A stretch of DNA of 64,000 nucleotides, from the NCBI GenBank assembly GCA_030248215.1, contig JASANG010002669.1:16001-80000 (forward strand), in the 5' to 3' direction. The translations under genes were made by a program, and so were the position numbers. The notes beneath the pieces were generated by a model. It saw only the letters and a program-made list of their open reading frames with translations. It had not been told where the DNA came from and made no database searches. The stretch comes from Enoplolaimus lenunculus (lineage: Eukaryota > Nematoda > Enoplea > Enoplida > Thoracostomopsidae). Positions 45,701 to 52,300 of the stretch are shown piece by piece. The stretch's first letter is position 1, and the number at the start of each line of letters is the position of its first letter.

Positions 45701-47200
45701 CAGACTTGGTGCCCGGCGCAAACAAATTTAATGTCCAGCTTTGAAATATTACCACAGGAATGCGGGACAGTGTAACCTTTGGGTACTAATAAATAAATGA
45801 TAAGTTGGACAGTAGGGGACCAAATGTGCTTTAAATACCAAATACACGCCTGCAAATCGTTTCCGACACAAAAACGCTTAAAACCACAGGTTCATAATTC
45901 AAAAATTCAAATTTCAAATTCGAGTATCATATGATATTCAAAAGGACAATTTGAGTATGTTACCTCAAGTATGCAGACATTTAGAAATATATCATATGAT
46001 ATTCGCAGACAATACCTCGAATATCGTATGATATTGAAGAACAAAAGGTGACCCACACATGTTAATAGCAGACAAATACGAATTTTTGAATACGATATGG
46101 GGTCTACAAGCAGACAAAATGTTACCCAATAGTCTAGGGACAAAACGTGTCCTAAGCTGCCCCGGTTATAACGTGAACCCCGCATAATATTGTGGACAGC
46201 GTAGCATATGCGAACTATTTCTTAAAAATGAGATTAAGTAAAAAACACACTGCGCACTAAATACAGTTCGTACCAGGAAATTTTATTGTTGGCTTTTAAA
46301 AACGACACAATGGTAAAGTAATTGCTTAGCACAAACTAAGTACTAAGTTGTATTTAAGTGTGGTTATTAGAAACACAACTATTATCCACTACTTTTTACG
46401 TACAGTTTTCAAAATTGTCAGCGTTGACATTAATTCTAATTTAGACACAATTTTAAGCTATAGACTAGACTTTCTGACTTGTTTGGTATGTAAAAAAGTG
46501 GCATCGTTTGTATTGTTAACATTGCATATAAATAATCGAATTTCAAAGATATTTCGGGTTGAGCTCAAGGTACTCCAAGTTAAGTTTACGTCTTGGACGT
46601 ATCTTAAGCTTTGAAATTCGGGTATTTGATTGAGCTTTACAGTCGTTTGTCTTGTATGTTAGAAATATTTGTCCTCTGTTTCAGGAAATTTGTCTTATAT
46701 TTTACGAATACTTTTCTTCGAAACAAGTCTTAAATTTCAGACAATATTTCTTGAATATAAGACAATTTATTTTGTGTGATAGGCACATGCACCCGGTAAT
46801 ACTAGAATGCTAATTTTAGCTTGTCGTTCTAATGCTCATTCGAAAAATGATGGAGTATTGCTTCTCGGACAAAGAACTGCACGCGTTGGATGATCCGTTA
46901 CCACCGTTTCGCGACTTATTGCGTCCTGCAACAAAATCACAAAGTGCGTCCGCAGGCAAAGACGTCCCAGAAATCCACGTATCGTACAGCAAAACAGCAG
47001 ACAGCGACAACGGAGGAGCTGATCAAACAATGATTGACACCGGAATACGACGGACGGAACCGGATAAACGCTCGGCGGGTGGAACGCGGAACAAATTTAC
47101 CGGATGGTGGGCGAATCGATTTCGAAAACGAAACGGAAATAATAACGACGTTGATAGAAATGACGAGACTAAAGTGATAGCGATGTCAGAATTGGAATAA
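24733..47200 (+). CDS. Na+-coupled bicarbonate transporter (SLC4, NBC/NDCBE group), 22+ exons, 5' end missing
   Basis: Exons: 24733-24792, 25885-25944, 26295-26478, 27391-27551, 28171-28494, 29292-29350, 29908-30054, 31197-31304, 31944-32087, 32722-32822, 33788-33977, 34395-34528, 35987-36209, 37317-37533, 38020-38168, 39200-39313, 40184-40348, 41136-41314, 43191-43263, 43683-43751, 44912-45088, 46820-47200; every junction keeps frame (1138 aa seen). The first exon opens in phase 1, so at least one more lies upstream. Cytosolic domain: [52 protein letters not shown]. Membrane domain: [89 protein letters not shown] and SAPGE.P.FLGIREQR place it with Na+-coupled transporters, not AE exchangers. 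The third extracellular loop has four Cys and NST/NQT/NET/NHS sequons. The donor after 33977 is GC (ATG|GCAAGT). Confidence 0.92.
24793..25884. other. SLC4 intron with family H and B/N fragments
   Basis: Holds a family B 3' fragment (24930-24975, CCAGAAACTGGGACG to AGTAACATGGGCC), an N-family piece (25225-25310, GTAACCGAATAACGGGTGG) and the family H element. No exon seen. Confidence 0.5.
25397..25735. mobile_element. Family H TIR element
   Basis: Ends GGCTGGGTTTCTGAAA and the inverse TTTGAGAAACCCAGCC. Internal TAAGTAATTACTTAAG-like palindromic motifs are shared with 32343-32632. Confidence 0.65.
25974..26208. mobile_element. Family C TA-flanked MITE
   Basis: TACTCTGTAAATTTCAATGA to GAAATTTACAGTGTA, with internal ACTCAAAATTGTGAGTTCTG. 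It starts about 30 bp after the donor of SLC4 exon 25885-25944. Confidence 0.75.
26767..26889. mobile_element. Family C MITE, internally deleted
   Basis: ACACTGTAAATTCCAATGAG to CTCACTGAAATTTAGTGTAA; about half the length of the other copies. Confidence 0.7.
27038..27262. mobile_element. Family F MITE
   Basis: GGGCCCGTATTCTCAAATGT with GTAGCACCTATTACC at the left; GATAGGTACTATACACATTT and GAGAATATG at the right. Confidence 0.7.
27620..27850 (+). mobile_element. tRNA-derived SINE-like sequence
   Basis: GCCAGTGGTTTAGTGGATAA has an A-box-like motif and GTGTTCGACCCCCCGCTGGT a B-box-like motif; the 5' GCCAGTG can pair with CGCTGGT, and the anticodon region reads TTGCAAG. The anticodon stem is poor. 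About 150 bp of non-tRNA sequence follows. It lies in an SLC4 intron just after a donor. Confidence 0.5.
27933..28010 (+). mobile_element. Family A element, truncated
   Basis: GGCCCATGTAAAGATCAGGG through AAGCTTAAACTTTAGACT, then unrelated sequence; no hexamers remain. Confidence 0.65.
28681..28924. mobile_element. Family C TA-flanked MITE, well preserved
   Basis: TACACTGTAAAATCCAATGA to TGAAATTTACAGTGTA, with TA at both outer ends. The inverted arms run roughly 30 bp and CACAATTGTGAGTTGTGA lies inside. Confidence 0.8.
29154..29275. repeat. (ATT)n microsatellite
   Basis: Runs of TTATTATTATTATTA interrupted by AGCA/GCCA, ending about 17 bp upstream of SLC4 exon 29292-29350. Confidence 0.9.
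29716..29895 (-). mobile_element. Family A TTAGGC-core element
   Basis: GGCCAATGTATACAACACGG to CCGCCTCTGATCTTTACATG. Its end lies 13 bp before SLC4 exon 29908-30054, so the element sits at the polypyrimidine-tract position of that acceptor. Confidence 0.75.
30095..30490 (-). repeat. Family N dispersed repeat
   Basis: Inverse copy of 17490-17790, extended with GTAACCGAATAACAAGGGG (30415-30490), which also occurs at 25225-25310. Confidence 0.6.
30636..30994. mobile_element. Family D TIR element with GACGG minisatellite core
   Basis: Left end TAGGGTTGCGCTATACTTTT and GTTGACGTCC; right end GACGAGTATACCGCCACCCT. The interior holds CGTCCGTC units, a spacer (GGTATCAGATGTGTG then TTTGCGTACGATA) and about eight 21-bp units of GACGGACGGCGCCGTACGGG type. 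Confidence 0.8.
31320..31528 (-). mobile_element. Family B TTAGGC-core element
   Basis: ACTTTAACGGGCGTAACAG to GTTAAAGTAACATGG with three hexamer runs. It begins about 15 bp after the donor of SLC4 exon 31197-31304. Confidence 0.75.
32135..32225. repeat. Degenerate telomere-like hexamers
   Basis: GGCTTAGGTTTAGGGTTTAG and then TCTAAGCCTAAGAATAAGC in the other orientation; no family A or B ends. Confidence 0.5.
32343..32632. mobile_element. Family H TIR element
   Basis: GGTTGGGTTTCTGAAATCTT to GCGTTTTGGAAACTCAGCC; internal TTAAGTAATTACTTAA-like motifs. Confidence 0.6.
32862..32998. repeat. Family G repeat fragment
   Basis: GGGTGTTCAATGAGTTACAA, GAGGCCAAAATTTTTCTGGG and TTGGCTACGGGGCC match 39408-39577. 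Confidence 0.55.
33514..33712 (+). mobile_element. Family A TTAGGC-core element
   Basis: GGCCCATGTAAAGATCAGGC, TAAGCTTAAGCTTTGAACT, two hexamer runs, TGCTGTTCCGCCCGGG; intact-looking ends. Confidence 0.8.
33996..34263 (+). mobile_element. Family E element: TIRs around a tRNA-like core
   Basis: Ends AACCCTTTCACTCATACAG and the inverse TATGAGAAAGGGTT. The core reads GTCAAGCTCCTATAGATCAG, then an A-box-like stretch and GGGGTTCGAATCTTACCC (B box). It begins about 18 bp after the GC donor of SLC4 exon 33788-33977. Confidence 0.65.
34571..35410. repeat. 52-bp minisatellite (about 16 copies)
   Basis: Unit anchored by GTACGGCGCCGTCCGTCACA followed by GTCTGTCATCCGTCCGGTGA and CGGTTGACATTC; period 52 bp (for example starts at 34627 and 34679). 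Copies are nearly identical, differing mainly at CATCC/CGTCC and GGCGCC/GGCTCC. The vocabulary is shared with the family D core. It sits in an SLC4 intron. Confidence 0.92.
35630..35911 (-). mobile_element. Family A TTAGGC-core element
   Basis: GGCCAATGCAAAGAACAGGG to CCCGTGATCTTTACATGGGC, with four hexamer runs separated by AATGAGCATATTC-like spacers. Confidence 0.8.
36238..36495. mobile_element. Family C MITE
   Basis: TACACTGTAAATTCCAATGA to TCAACTCAGTTGGATTTTCAG; it starts about 28 bp after the donor of SLC4 exon 35987-36209. Confidence 0.75.
36694..36976. repeat. Family M repeat, right end intact
   Basis: Right end GCACGTGTGAATAGGGCTTA matches 40642-40874; the left end is degraded (AAAGCTTGCACGG). 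Another left-end fragment is at 34265-34300. Confidence 0.5.
38580..38895. repeat. 28-bp minisatellite (about 11 copies)
   Basis: Unit AATCGGCATCGGCAAAATTT then GAAAGTAG, in an SLC4 intron. The nearby sequence at 38275-38330 and the distant 11650-11770 use the same ATCGGCATCGG vocabulary. Long minus-strand ORFs across it are repeat artefacts. Confidence 0.9.
39080..39135. repeat. Degenerate telomere-like hexamers
   Basis: GCGTAAGCTCAAACCTAAGC and CTAATCCTAAAGTCTAA, without element ends. Confidence 0.45.
39408..39577. mobile_element. Family G short TIR repeat
   Basis: GACCCGTAGCCAGCTCGCC at one end and CTTGGCTACTGGCCCG at the other, an inverted pair. Interior TTTTCAGGAGGGGCATTCAA and GCCAAAATTTTTCCAGG. 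Confidence 0.6.
39964..40103 (+). mobile_element. Family A TTAGGC-core element, short
   Basis: GGCACATGCAAAGACAGGGG to TTCCGTCCCTGTTCTTTACA with one hexamer run. Confidence 0.7.
40642..40874. mobile_element. Family M short TIR element
   Basis: AAGCCCTATTCACACGTGCA and the inverse CACGTGTGCATAGGGCTT. Confidence 0.65.
40878..41093. mobile_element. Family F MITE
   Basis: The left end is truncated (GTGTTATAGCAACTATCATC); the right end reads ACACACCTTTGAGAATACGG. It directly abuts the family M element. Confidence 0.6.
41338..41972. repeat. AT-rich satellite with 4-monomer order
   Basis: Monomers of about 30-31 bp ending ATCGTTATTTC. Four variants (AAATTATTACAATTAAATAA, AAATAATTAAAATTTATAAA, ACATCATTAAATTAATAAG and AAATTATTAAAATTAATAAA types) recur in the same order, giving a roughly 122-bp higher-order unit. 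The array continues at 42476-42720 after an insertion. Confidence 0.88.
41973..42475. mobile_element. TIR DNA element with TAA duplication, inserted in AT satellite
   Basis: TIRs of about 40 bp: TGGATCATCTACGTTAAAAC..., and inverted TGGATAATCCACGTTAAAAC... at the right. TAA at 41970-41972 and 42476-42478 brackets it, where satellite monomers have a single TAA. 503 bp with no transposase ORF. A 3-bp duplication suits PIF/Harbinger-like activity (inferred). Confidence 0.82.
42476..42720. repeat. AT-rich satellite, right part
   Basis: Continuation of the array at 41338-41972 with the same monomers and order. Confidence 0.88.
42845..42960. repeat. Degenerate telomere-like hexamers
   Basis: CCTAAGCCTAAACCTGAGCC-like runs without element ends. 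Confidence 0.45.
43468..43620 (-). mobile_element. Family A TTAGGC-core element
   Basis: GGCCAATATATAGAACCGGG to CCGCCCCTGATCTTTACATG; one hexamer run. About 60 bp before SLC4 exon 43683-43751. Confidence 0.75.
44157..44355 (-). mobile_element. Family B TTAGGC-core element
   Basis: GTTGTTACTTTAAGGGACGT to TTAAAGTAACATGGGCC; two hexamer runs separated by GTTGCAAAAATGAGTTCC. Confidence 0.8.
45155..45211 (-). repeat. Partial tRNA-like sequence
   Basis: On the minus strand CGGTTGCGTAACTCAGTGGT looks like a tRNA 5' half with A box, but no B box follows. Probably a SINE or tRNA relic. Confidence 0.35.
45237..45561. mobile_element. Family J TIR element
   Basis: ACCAGGGTACAACCGGAGGT and the inverse ACCTCCGGTTGCACCCTGGT. 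CCGGCTCCGG-rich subterminal blocks flank an AT-rich centre. Fragments are at 2207, 17855 and 20515. Confidence 0.7.
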
Positions 47201-47324
47201 TATTAGAGTACATTCTGCTTAATCTATTTATACGACGTCCGTTCAGTATAATTTTATAGTCTCGATTGATGATGGTTAAGTGTTTTGTACAAAATTGTAA
47301 CTTTGATTTGCGAAAGCAGCGGCG
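47201..47324 (+). other. SLC4 3' flank
   Basis: No consensus AATAAA was seen in the first 100 nt after the stop. Confidence 0.35.
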
Positions 47325-47512
47325 GATCCAGAAATTTTTGACGGCGGAAGCAGGCTGGCAAAAGTCACGCAACGCAGTTTTGTTTTACTGTATGCTATAT
47401 ATGTGCCTAAATTGGGAAAATTGCAAGGTAGAGTGACCTTATATCATTTGATCGCAAAAAATTTTCTGACGGGGCGTACGCATTTCTGTCCCGTTCTGGA
47501 TCCGCTAGAGTG
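47325..47512. repeat. Family P dispersed repeat
   Basis: GGATCCAGAAATTTTTGACG at the left and CCGTTCTGGATCCGC at the right are inverted; the centre matches 3215-3412. Confidence 0.5.
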
Positions 47513-47612
47513 TGTAACGAGTGCTTTTTTGTAAGAAATTATTTTAAATTATTTAAATTTGTTGTTTTAAAAACCTTTTTGGTCTCGCGCGTCAATATTT
47601 TCGAGCTGTGTG

Positions 47613-47783
47613 GTCGGACCCGTACCCAAGAGGGGGCAGAGGGGCTGAACTCCCCCTCTGGAAAAATTTTGGCCCCCTAATAAATTTTAAACTTTGCTTG
47701 CAAGTAATATTAAAAACCCTTGAATGCCCCTCCTGAAAATTTTTTAGCCCCGCCTAGCAAGGTGAGCTGGTTACTGGCCTGTG
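47613..47783. mobile_element. Family G short TIR repeat
   Basis: GGACCCGTACCCAAGAGGGG to GAGCTGGTTACTGGCC; the interior is the inverse of 39408-39577. Confidence 0.55.
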
Positions 47784-48149
47784 TGTGGTTATGGTGAACA
47801 CCTCTCATCCAATAGGCTGCTGTTCGAATGCTAGGTTGAAACCTTAGTTAACAAATGAAATTATTATAATATACTTGTGAAGAAATGTTACAGATATTTG
47901 GGCGACGTTTGATTGGTTAGGTTTAGAAGTGATTTTCTGCCGTGAAAAACCTAATTTCCCTTGGCTTACTGTAATCATTCAAGCTGCCAAACTTGAGTAC
48001 ATCAGCTTCGAGGGGAAATATTTGTTTTTTGAGTGATTTGATTAAATTATCTTTTGTATTTTCTATAAGTGTACGTAGTTTTATACGATAGCATATAATT
48101 TATAGTAAATTTAGGATCAGAATATAGTGTGTCGGCGTCTTATATATAC

Positions 48150-48372
48150 ATATAAGGGGTGTTCTCTACTTGACGTCCAGCGCCGTCTTAGCGGTGCGTC
48201 ACCCATACGGCGCCGTCCGTCACGTCCGTCGCACGTACGACGCCGTCCGTCACCGTTCGTACCATAGCTTGTCGTACGTGAGTTATATGCGTACGATACC
48301 GCACGGTGACGGACGGTGCCGCACGGGTGCCAGACGGCACCGGACGTCAACAAAAGTATAGCGCAACCCTAT
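48150..48372. mobile_element. Family D TIR element
   Basis: The left end is eroded (CTACTTGACGTCCAGCGCCG); the right end GACGTCAACAAAAGTATAGC and GCAACCCTA is intact. The conserved spacer GTACGTGAGTTATATGCGTA is present. Confidence 0.7.
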
Positions 48373-48647
48373 TTGTTAATACGACAGTATGAAACGCATA
48401 TTCCTATCTGAAAAGCTTCAAATATGCAAAAAATTTTCAAAATCCGATCATTTTTTGGCAAACTTAAGTTGGGTGAATACTGAAATCGTCCGAATTGAAG
48501 TTCAGTTGTAAACATTTCGCACTTTGACGTTATTAAAACGGAAATTTAGCAAAATGCCGTTTTGTCTGAGTGAATTTTCTGCTATAGAGTAGAAGGGTAC
48601 AAAATGTTTACGGGCATGATGAAATCTACGACTAATATGGAATAATA

Positions 48648-48862
48648 TACACTGCAAAAAATGGTAAGTCAAATTGACTCTCTCCGAAATAGGCTCTACT
48701 GGACTACACAAACTGAGTCAAATTCGACTCCGCCAGAGTCAAATTCAACTCACTAAGTCGCACGTTTGACTCTGGCGGAGTCGAATTTGACTCAGTTTGT
48801 GTAGTCCCGTAGAGCCTATTTCGGAGAGAGTCAATTTGACTCAGTATTGTTTACCGTGTAAA
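48648..48862. mobile_element. Family I near-perfect palindromic MITE
   Basis: Arms of about 80 bp (TCAAATTGACTCTCTCCGAA... mirrored to about 48845) around a short centre near 48745-48770; TACACTGC at the left and the eroded inverse TACCGTGTA at the right. The RNA or single strand would fold into one long hairpin. Confidence 0.8.
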
Positions 48863-48936
48863 ACTTTATTTCAAATATATTAATTACCGGTTTTAAATTT
48901 CAAATAATAGTTATTTATTAAAAGGTCAAAAATATC

Positions 48937-49081
48937 GGCCTATGTGAAGATCAGGCGCGGAACGTTTTTCTGTGGGACTGCAATAGAGTAAGCTTAAGCT
49001 TTAGACTAATTTTTGCTTGGCTTAGATGTAGGCTTAGGAACAGCTTATAATACTGTACCGCCCCTGTTCTGTACATTAGCC
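48937..49081 (+). mobile_element. Family A element, short core
   Basis: GGCCTATGTGAAGATCAGGC, TAAGCTTAAGCTTTAGACT, one hexamer, TACTGTACCGCCCCTG. Confidence 0.75.
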
Positions 49082-49160
49082 AAGATATCAAATAATTTGA
49101 CGAAAATCCACCCAGTACGCTTTGATTCGATTGCAACAGGTCAAAATATAGTCTGTTACA

Positions 49161-49229
49161 TGAGGCTATTCATGTAAAGATCAGGAGCGGAAAGTTTTTC
49201 TGTGGCACTGCAATACAGTATAATTTAAG

Positions 49230-49237
<8 letters not shown>
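49161..49237 (+). mobile_element. Family A element broken at a TA microsatellite
   Basis: Starts GGCTATTCATGTAAAGATCA; after AATTTAAGCTTTA the sequence turns into (TA)n, so the hexamer core and far end are missing. Confidence 0.65.
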
Positions 49238-49307
<70 letters not shown>

Positions 49308-49315
49308 ATATATAT
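49233..49315. repeat. (TA)n microsatellite at the tincar stop codon
   Basis: About 80 bp of TA with two TATG units, ending directly at the stop codon of the minus-strand gene. Confidence 0.92.
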
Positions 49316-52300
49316 TTAGACGACGCTTGTAACATATTGCGTCTCTGCTGTTGACGCTCCAGCAGACTCGCTTGTGGAAGCCACTGAATTTGAGAAAGCG
49401 TACGAAACGCTGTATCCTGAATCATCGGTTGAAAAATTACCAACCGCATTTCTGGTTGCATTGGTTGCCGTTTGGAATGTTGTGCCAGGTTGTGAATAAT
49501 TGGATACAAATCGAGTGGTATCGATCGCCGGTTGCGATGGTTGCACGTTGCCGTTTGTTGCCATAGGAGTTGTACCTGAGTTGCCTGTGAAGCGATCATT
49601 TTTGTCCGAGTTGGCGCCCGGGGTTGGCGTTTGATTGTTGATGTCCCGGTCGTTGCATTGAGGCTGTCCAATGTTAGAAATTGAAGTTCCGCTACACGTT
49701 CTTAGGTCGTCTTCAGCGCTAGTCGGTGTCAGCGTCGTGGTACTGCTCGCTTCACCGGAACAAACACTTTGACTACTTTCGCCGCCTGACCCGAATACTC
49801 CTGGGTCGTATGCGGTTACTCGAAGACGAGAGCTAGTCAAACTTGACCCTGACGACGGAGGCATTTGGGCGACATAAGCTCTAGCGGAAGCTGACGGGCC
49901 GAACGACGGTTGTTCGAGGTCAGACGTTGACGACGTTGTAGAACAGTCAGCAGATCCGGTTCGAATTCCTATTCTCAGCGGTGATTCTAGGCGAGGCGGC
50001 GGTAATACAGCCTCTCTTGATGGATGGTAAATCGAGACATCTCCTTGGGTATCAGAGGGGAACGGTTGATATTTGGCAGCGTACGCCACTTGCAGCGGTT
50101 GTCCCAGTCCTGCGATTACTATACTGGACCGTTGCTGGGGCTGTTCTGAAGACGTATATTCAAACTCGTGACAATATCTTGTATCTTGTGCTGGTGGTCC
50201 TATACTTGCAGCAACTGTTGATGCATGAGTTCGATGCATTTTTGCCTGAGTCACGTCAGTTTGTCGTTGAGTATCAGAAATTTGTCGATCGGATTTTTCC
50301 GATGTATTTGGATGGTTGCTACTGGTCATACTTCCACTTCCGGTCGTACTTGTCCCACCGCCAAACGAAGTAAGCTTTCGTCGATTAGTTCCATAGCCGT
50401 TGTTGCCTCCAGCTGTCGCCGTTGCTGATCCTCTGTATCCAGTACCAATCGCCGATCCGTAAGTTGTCACAGGTACAGGTGGTCGAACATTATTGTTGTT
50501 GTTGTTGTTGTTGTTGTTTTTGTTGTCGTTGTTTATGTTGTTTCTGTTGTCAGAATAGTTGCTCGTTTGCTGTCGTTGATTGGCTGGCTCCGATGATGTT
50601 GCGCTCATCCGACCACTGCTACTCGGTGACGGTCTTCCAGCTGAACTCCCGATTCGTATCGGAGTGACGTCTGTATCGGTTGGCGGTGTATACGATACAC
50701 CTCGTTGAGTAATTTGGTGATAACAGTCGTACTCATCTGCTGGTTGATATCGTAGTGATTGCCGCGAGCCTGCGCTAATGGAATGAGCTGGTACAGGTTT
50801 GGCGACATCTTGAGTTGTTGACGACGTTGTCGATGACGGTGGTTTCGACCGGCTGTGCGACAAGTTGCCAGAAGTGTTGCCATGAGTTGCGAAAGTGTCT
50901 CGATTGATTACGTGTTGCTCGTGATTTGTTAGCATCGACGGCCCTCGTTGTGATTGAGACATCGCTGTAGGTGGCAACGGATGTTGTGGGTCGAACAATG
51001 GAGCGGTGGGAACGTCGTTTGAATAGCTTGACGCTCGACTGGTTGCAGGTGCTCTGGATAAGCTTTGGTTTCCATCTCCAGGTGGATATTGTCGTGATGT
51101 TGCCGCTGACGTATTATAGTAATATCCATTATTGGCCGATGGTACTCCTATCACTGGTCGCTGGCTGCTATCTTCGATCTGTTGAATTCTTGAGGTTTGT
51201 TGATTTATACTGTCGGTTATATTTGTTTGTTGGTGCTGTTGTTGTTGTTGTTGGAGTTGTTGTTGTTGTTGGAGTTGTTGTTGTCGTTGCTGTTGTTGTT
51301 GCTGTTGTTGGAGTTGTTGTTGTCGTTGCTGTTGTTGTTGTTCTTGTTGTTGTTGCTGTTGCTGTTGTTGCTGTTGTTGTTGTTGTTGTTGTTGTTTTTC
51401 CACTCTAATACTTCCACCTCGATCATTTAAATGATTTGCAGGTGGTTCGTTGTGATAATTCGTGTCTTCATATTGAACAGGGCGAGCTCGTTGTTTCAGT
51501 ATCGGTGTATACTGATCTGCATTTCTCGTCGGCGCGTAGCAAAGCATTTCTTGTTGCTGTCGATGTTGCTGTTGTTGTGTTGCGTATTCAATTTCGCTGC
51601 CTCGACTGTCTGGTGCCAGATAATCGTCTCCATAATGTTGAAGTAGATTTTGTTTTTCTTCTGGGATAAATCCTCGATTGTACACGTGACTCACTTGACC
51701 ACGAGAGCCTCCTGTTCCTCTGGGCAGGGTTCCAAACGTGTTCGCTAACGCTATTTGATCAATGTCAGCAACTCCTGGTGCTCGAAGCGTACGCAGTTGG
51801 TCTTCGTTCAATGTGGCGTCGTCTTTAAACCGAATATAGCTGGATCCATAGAATGATCCGTCGGGACCTTTGATCGCTGTCAACATCCCTGACGAGCCAT
51901 GCAATTGTTCTTTGCTGTACCGTCCAACATTGCTGATCAAGTGCGGGGATTTTTGAGACCAAGTCAAATTTTCGTGGCATCCTGGAGTAGCGTCACGTCC
52001 GTCGTTTCTCGCATTCGACGCTCTCAAATCGAATTCCGGTCCTACAGAACCTCCGACAAGATCTGCCTGACGATTTCCGTGCCATATCATTGCGTCACTA
52101 CTGTCTTCTCCGCCAATGATACCATGACTTGCTTGCGACTGATTTCGCCGAATTCCACTCGAAACTCCCCTTTGAGCAAGAATTGGAGTTTGTTGAATTG
52201 AACTCGATTGACCTGAGCCTGACCCGGACGGCCCTGGCTGACGTCGTGGTGCTGCTACAGCTTTGCCGGCTGCTTGATGATACCCTACCGTTGATCCAAC

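Noticed and set aside
50971-51430. Plus-strand Leu/Val-rich ORFs
   Set aside because: Antisense of the Gln tract of the tincar-like gene.
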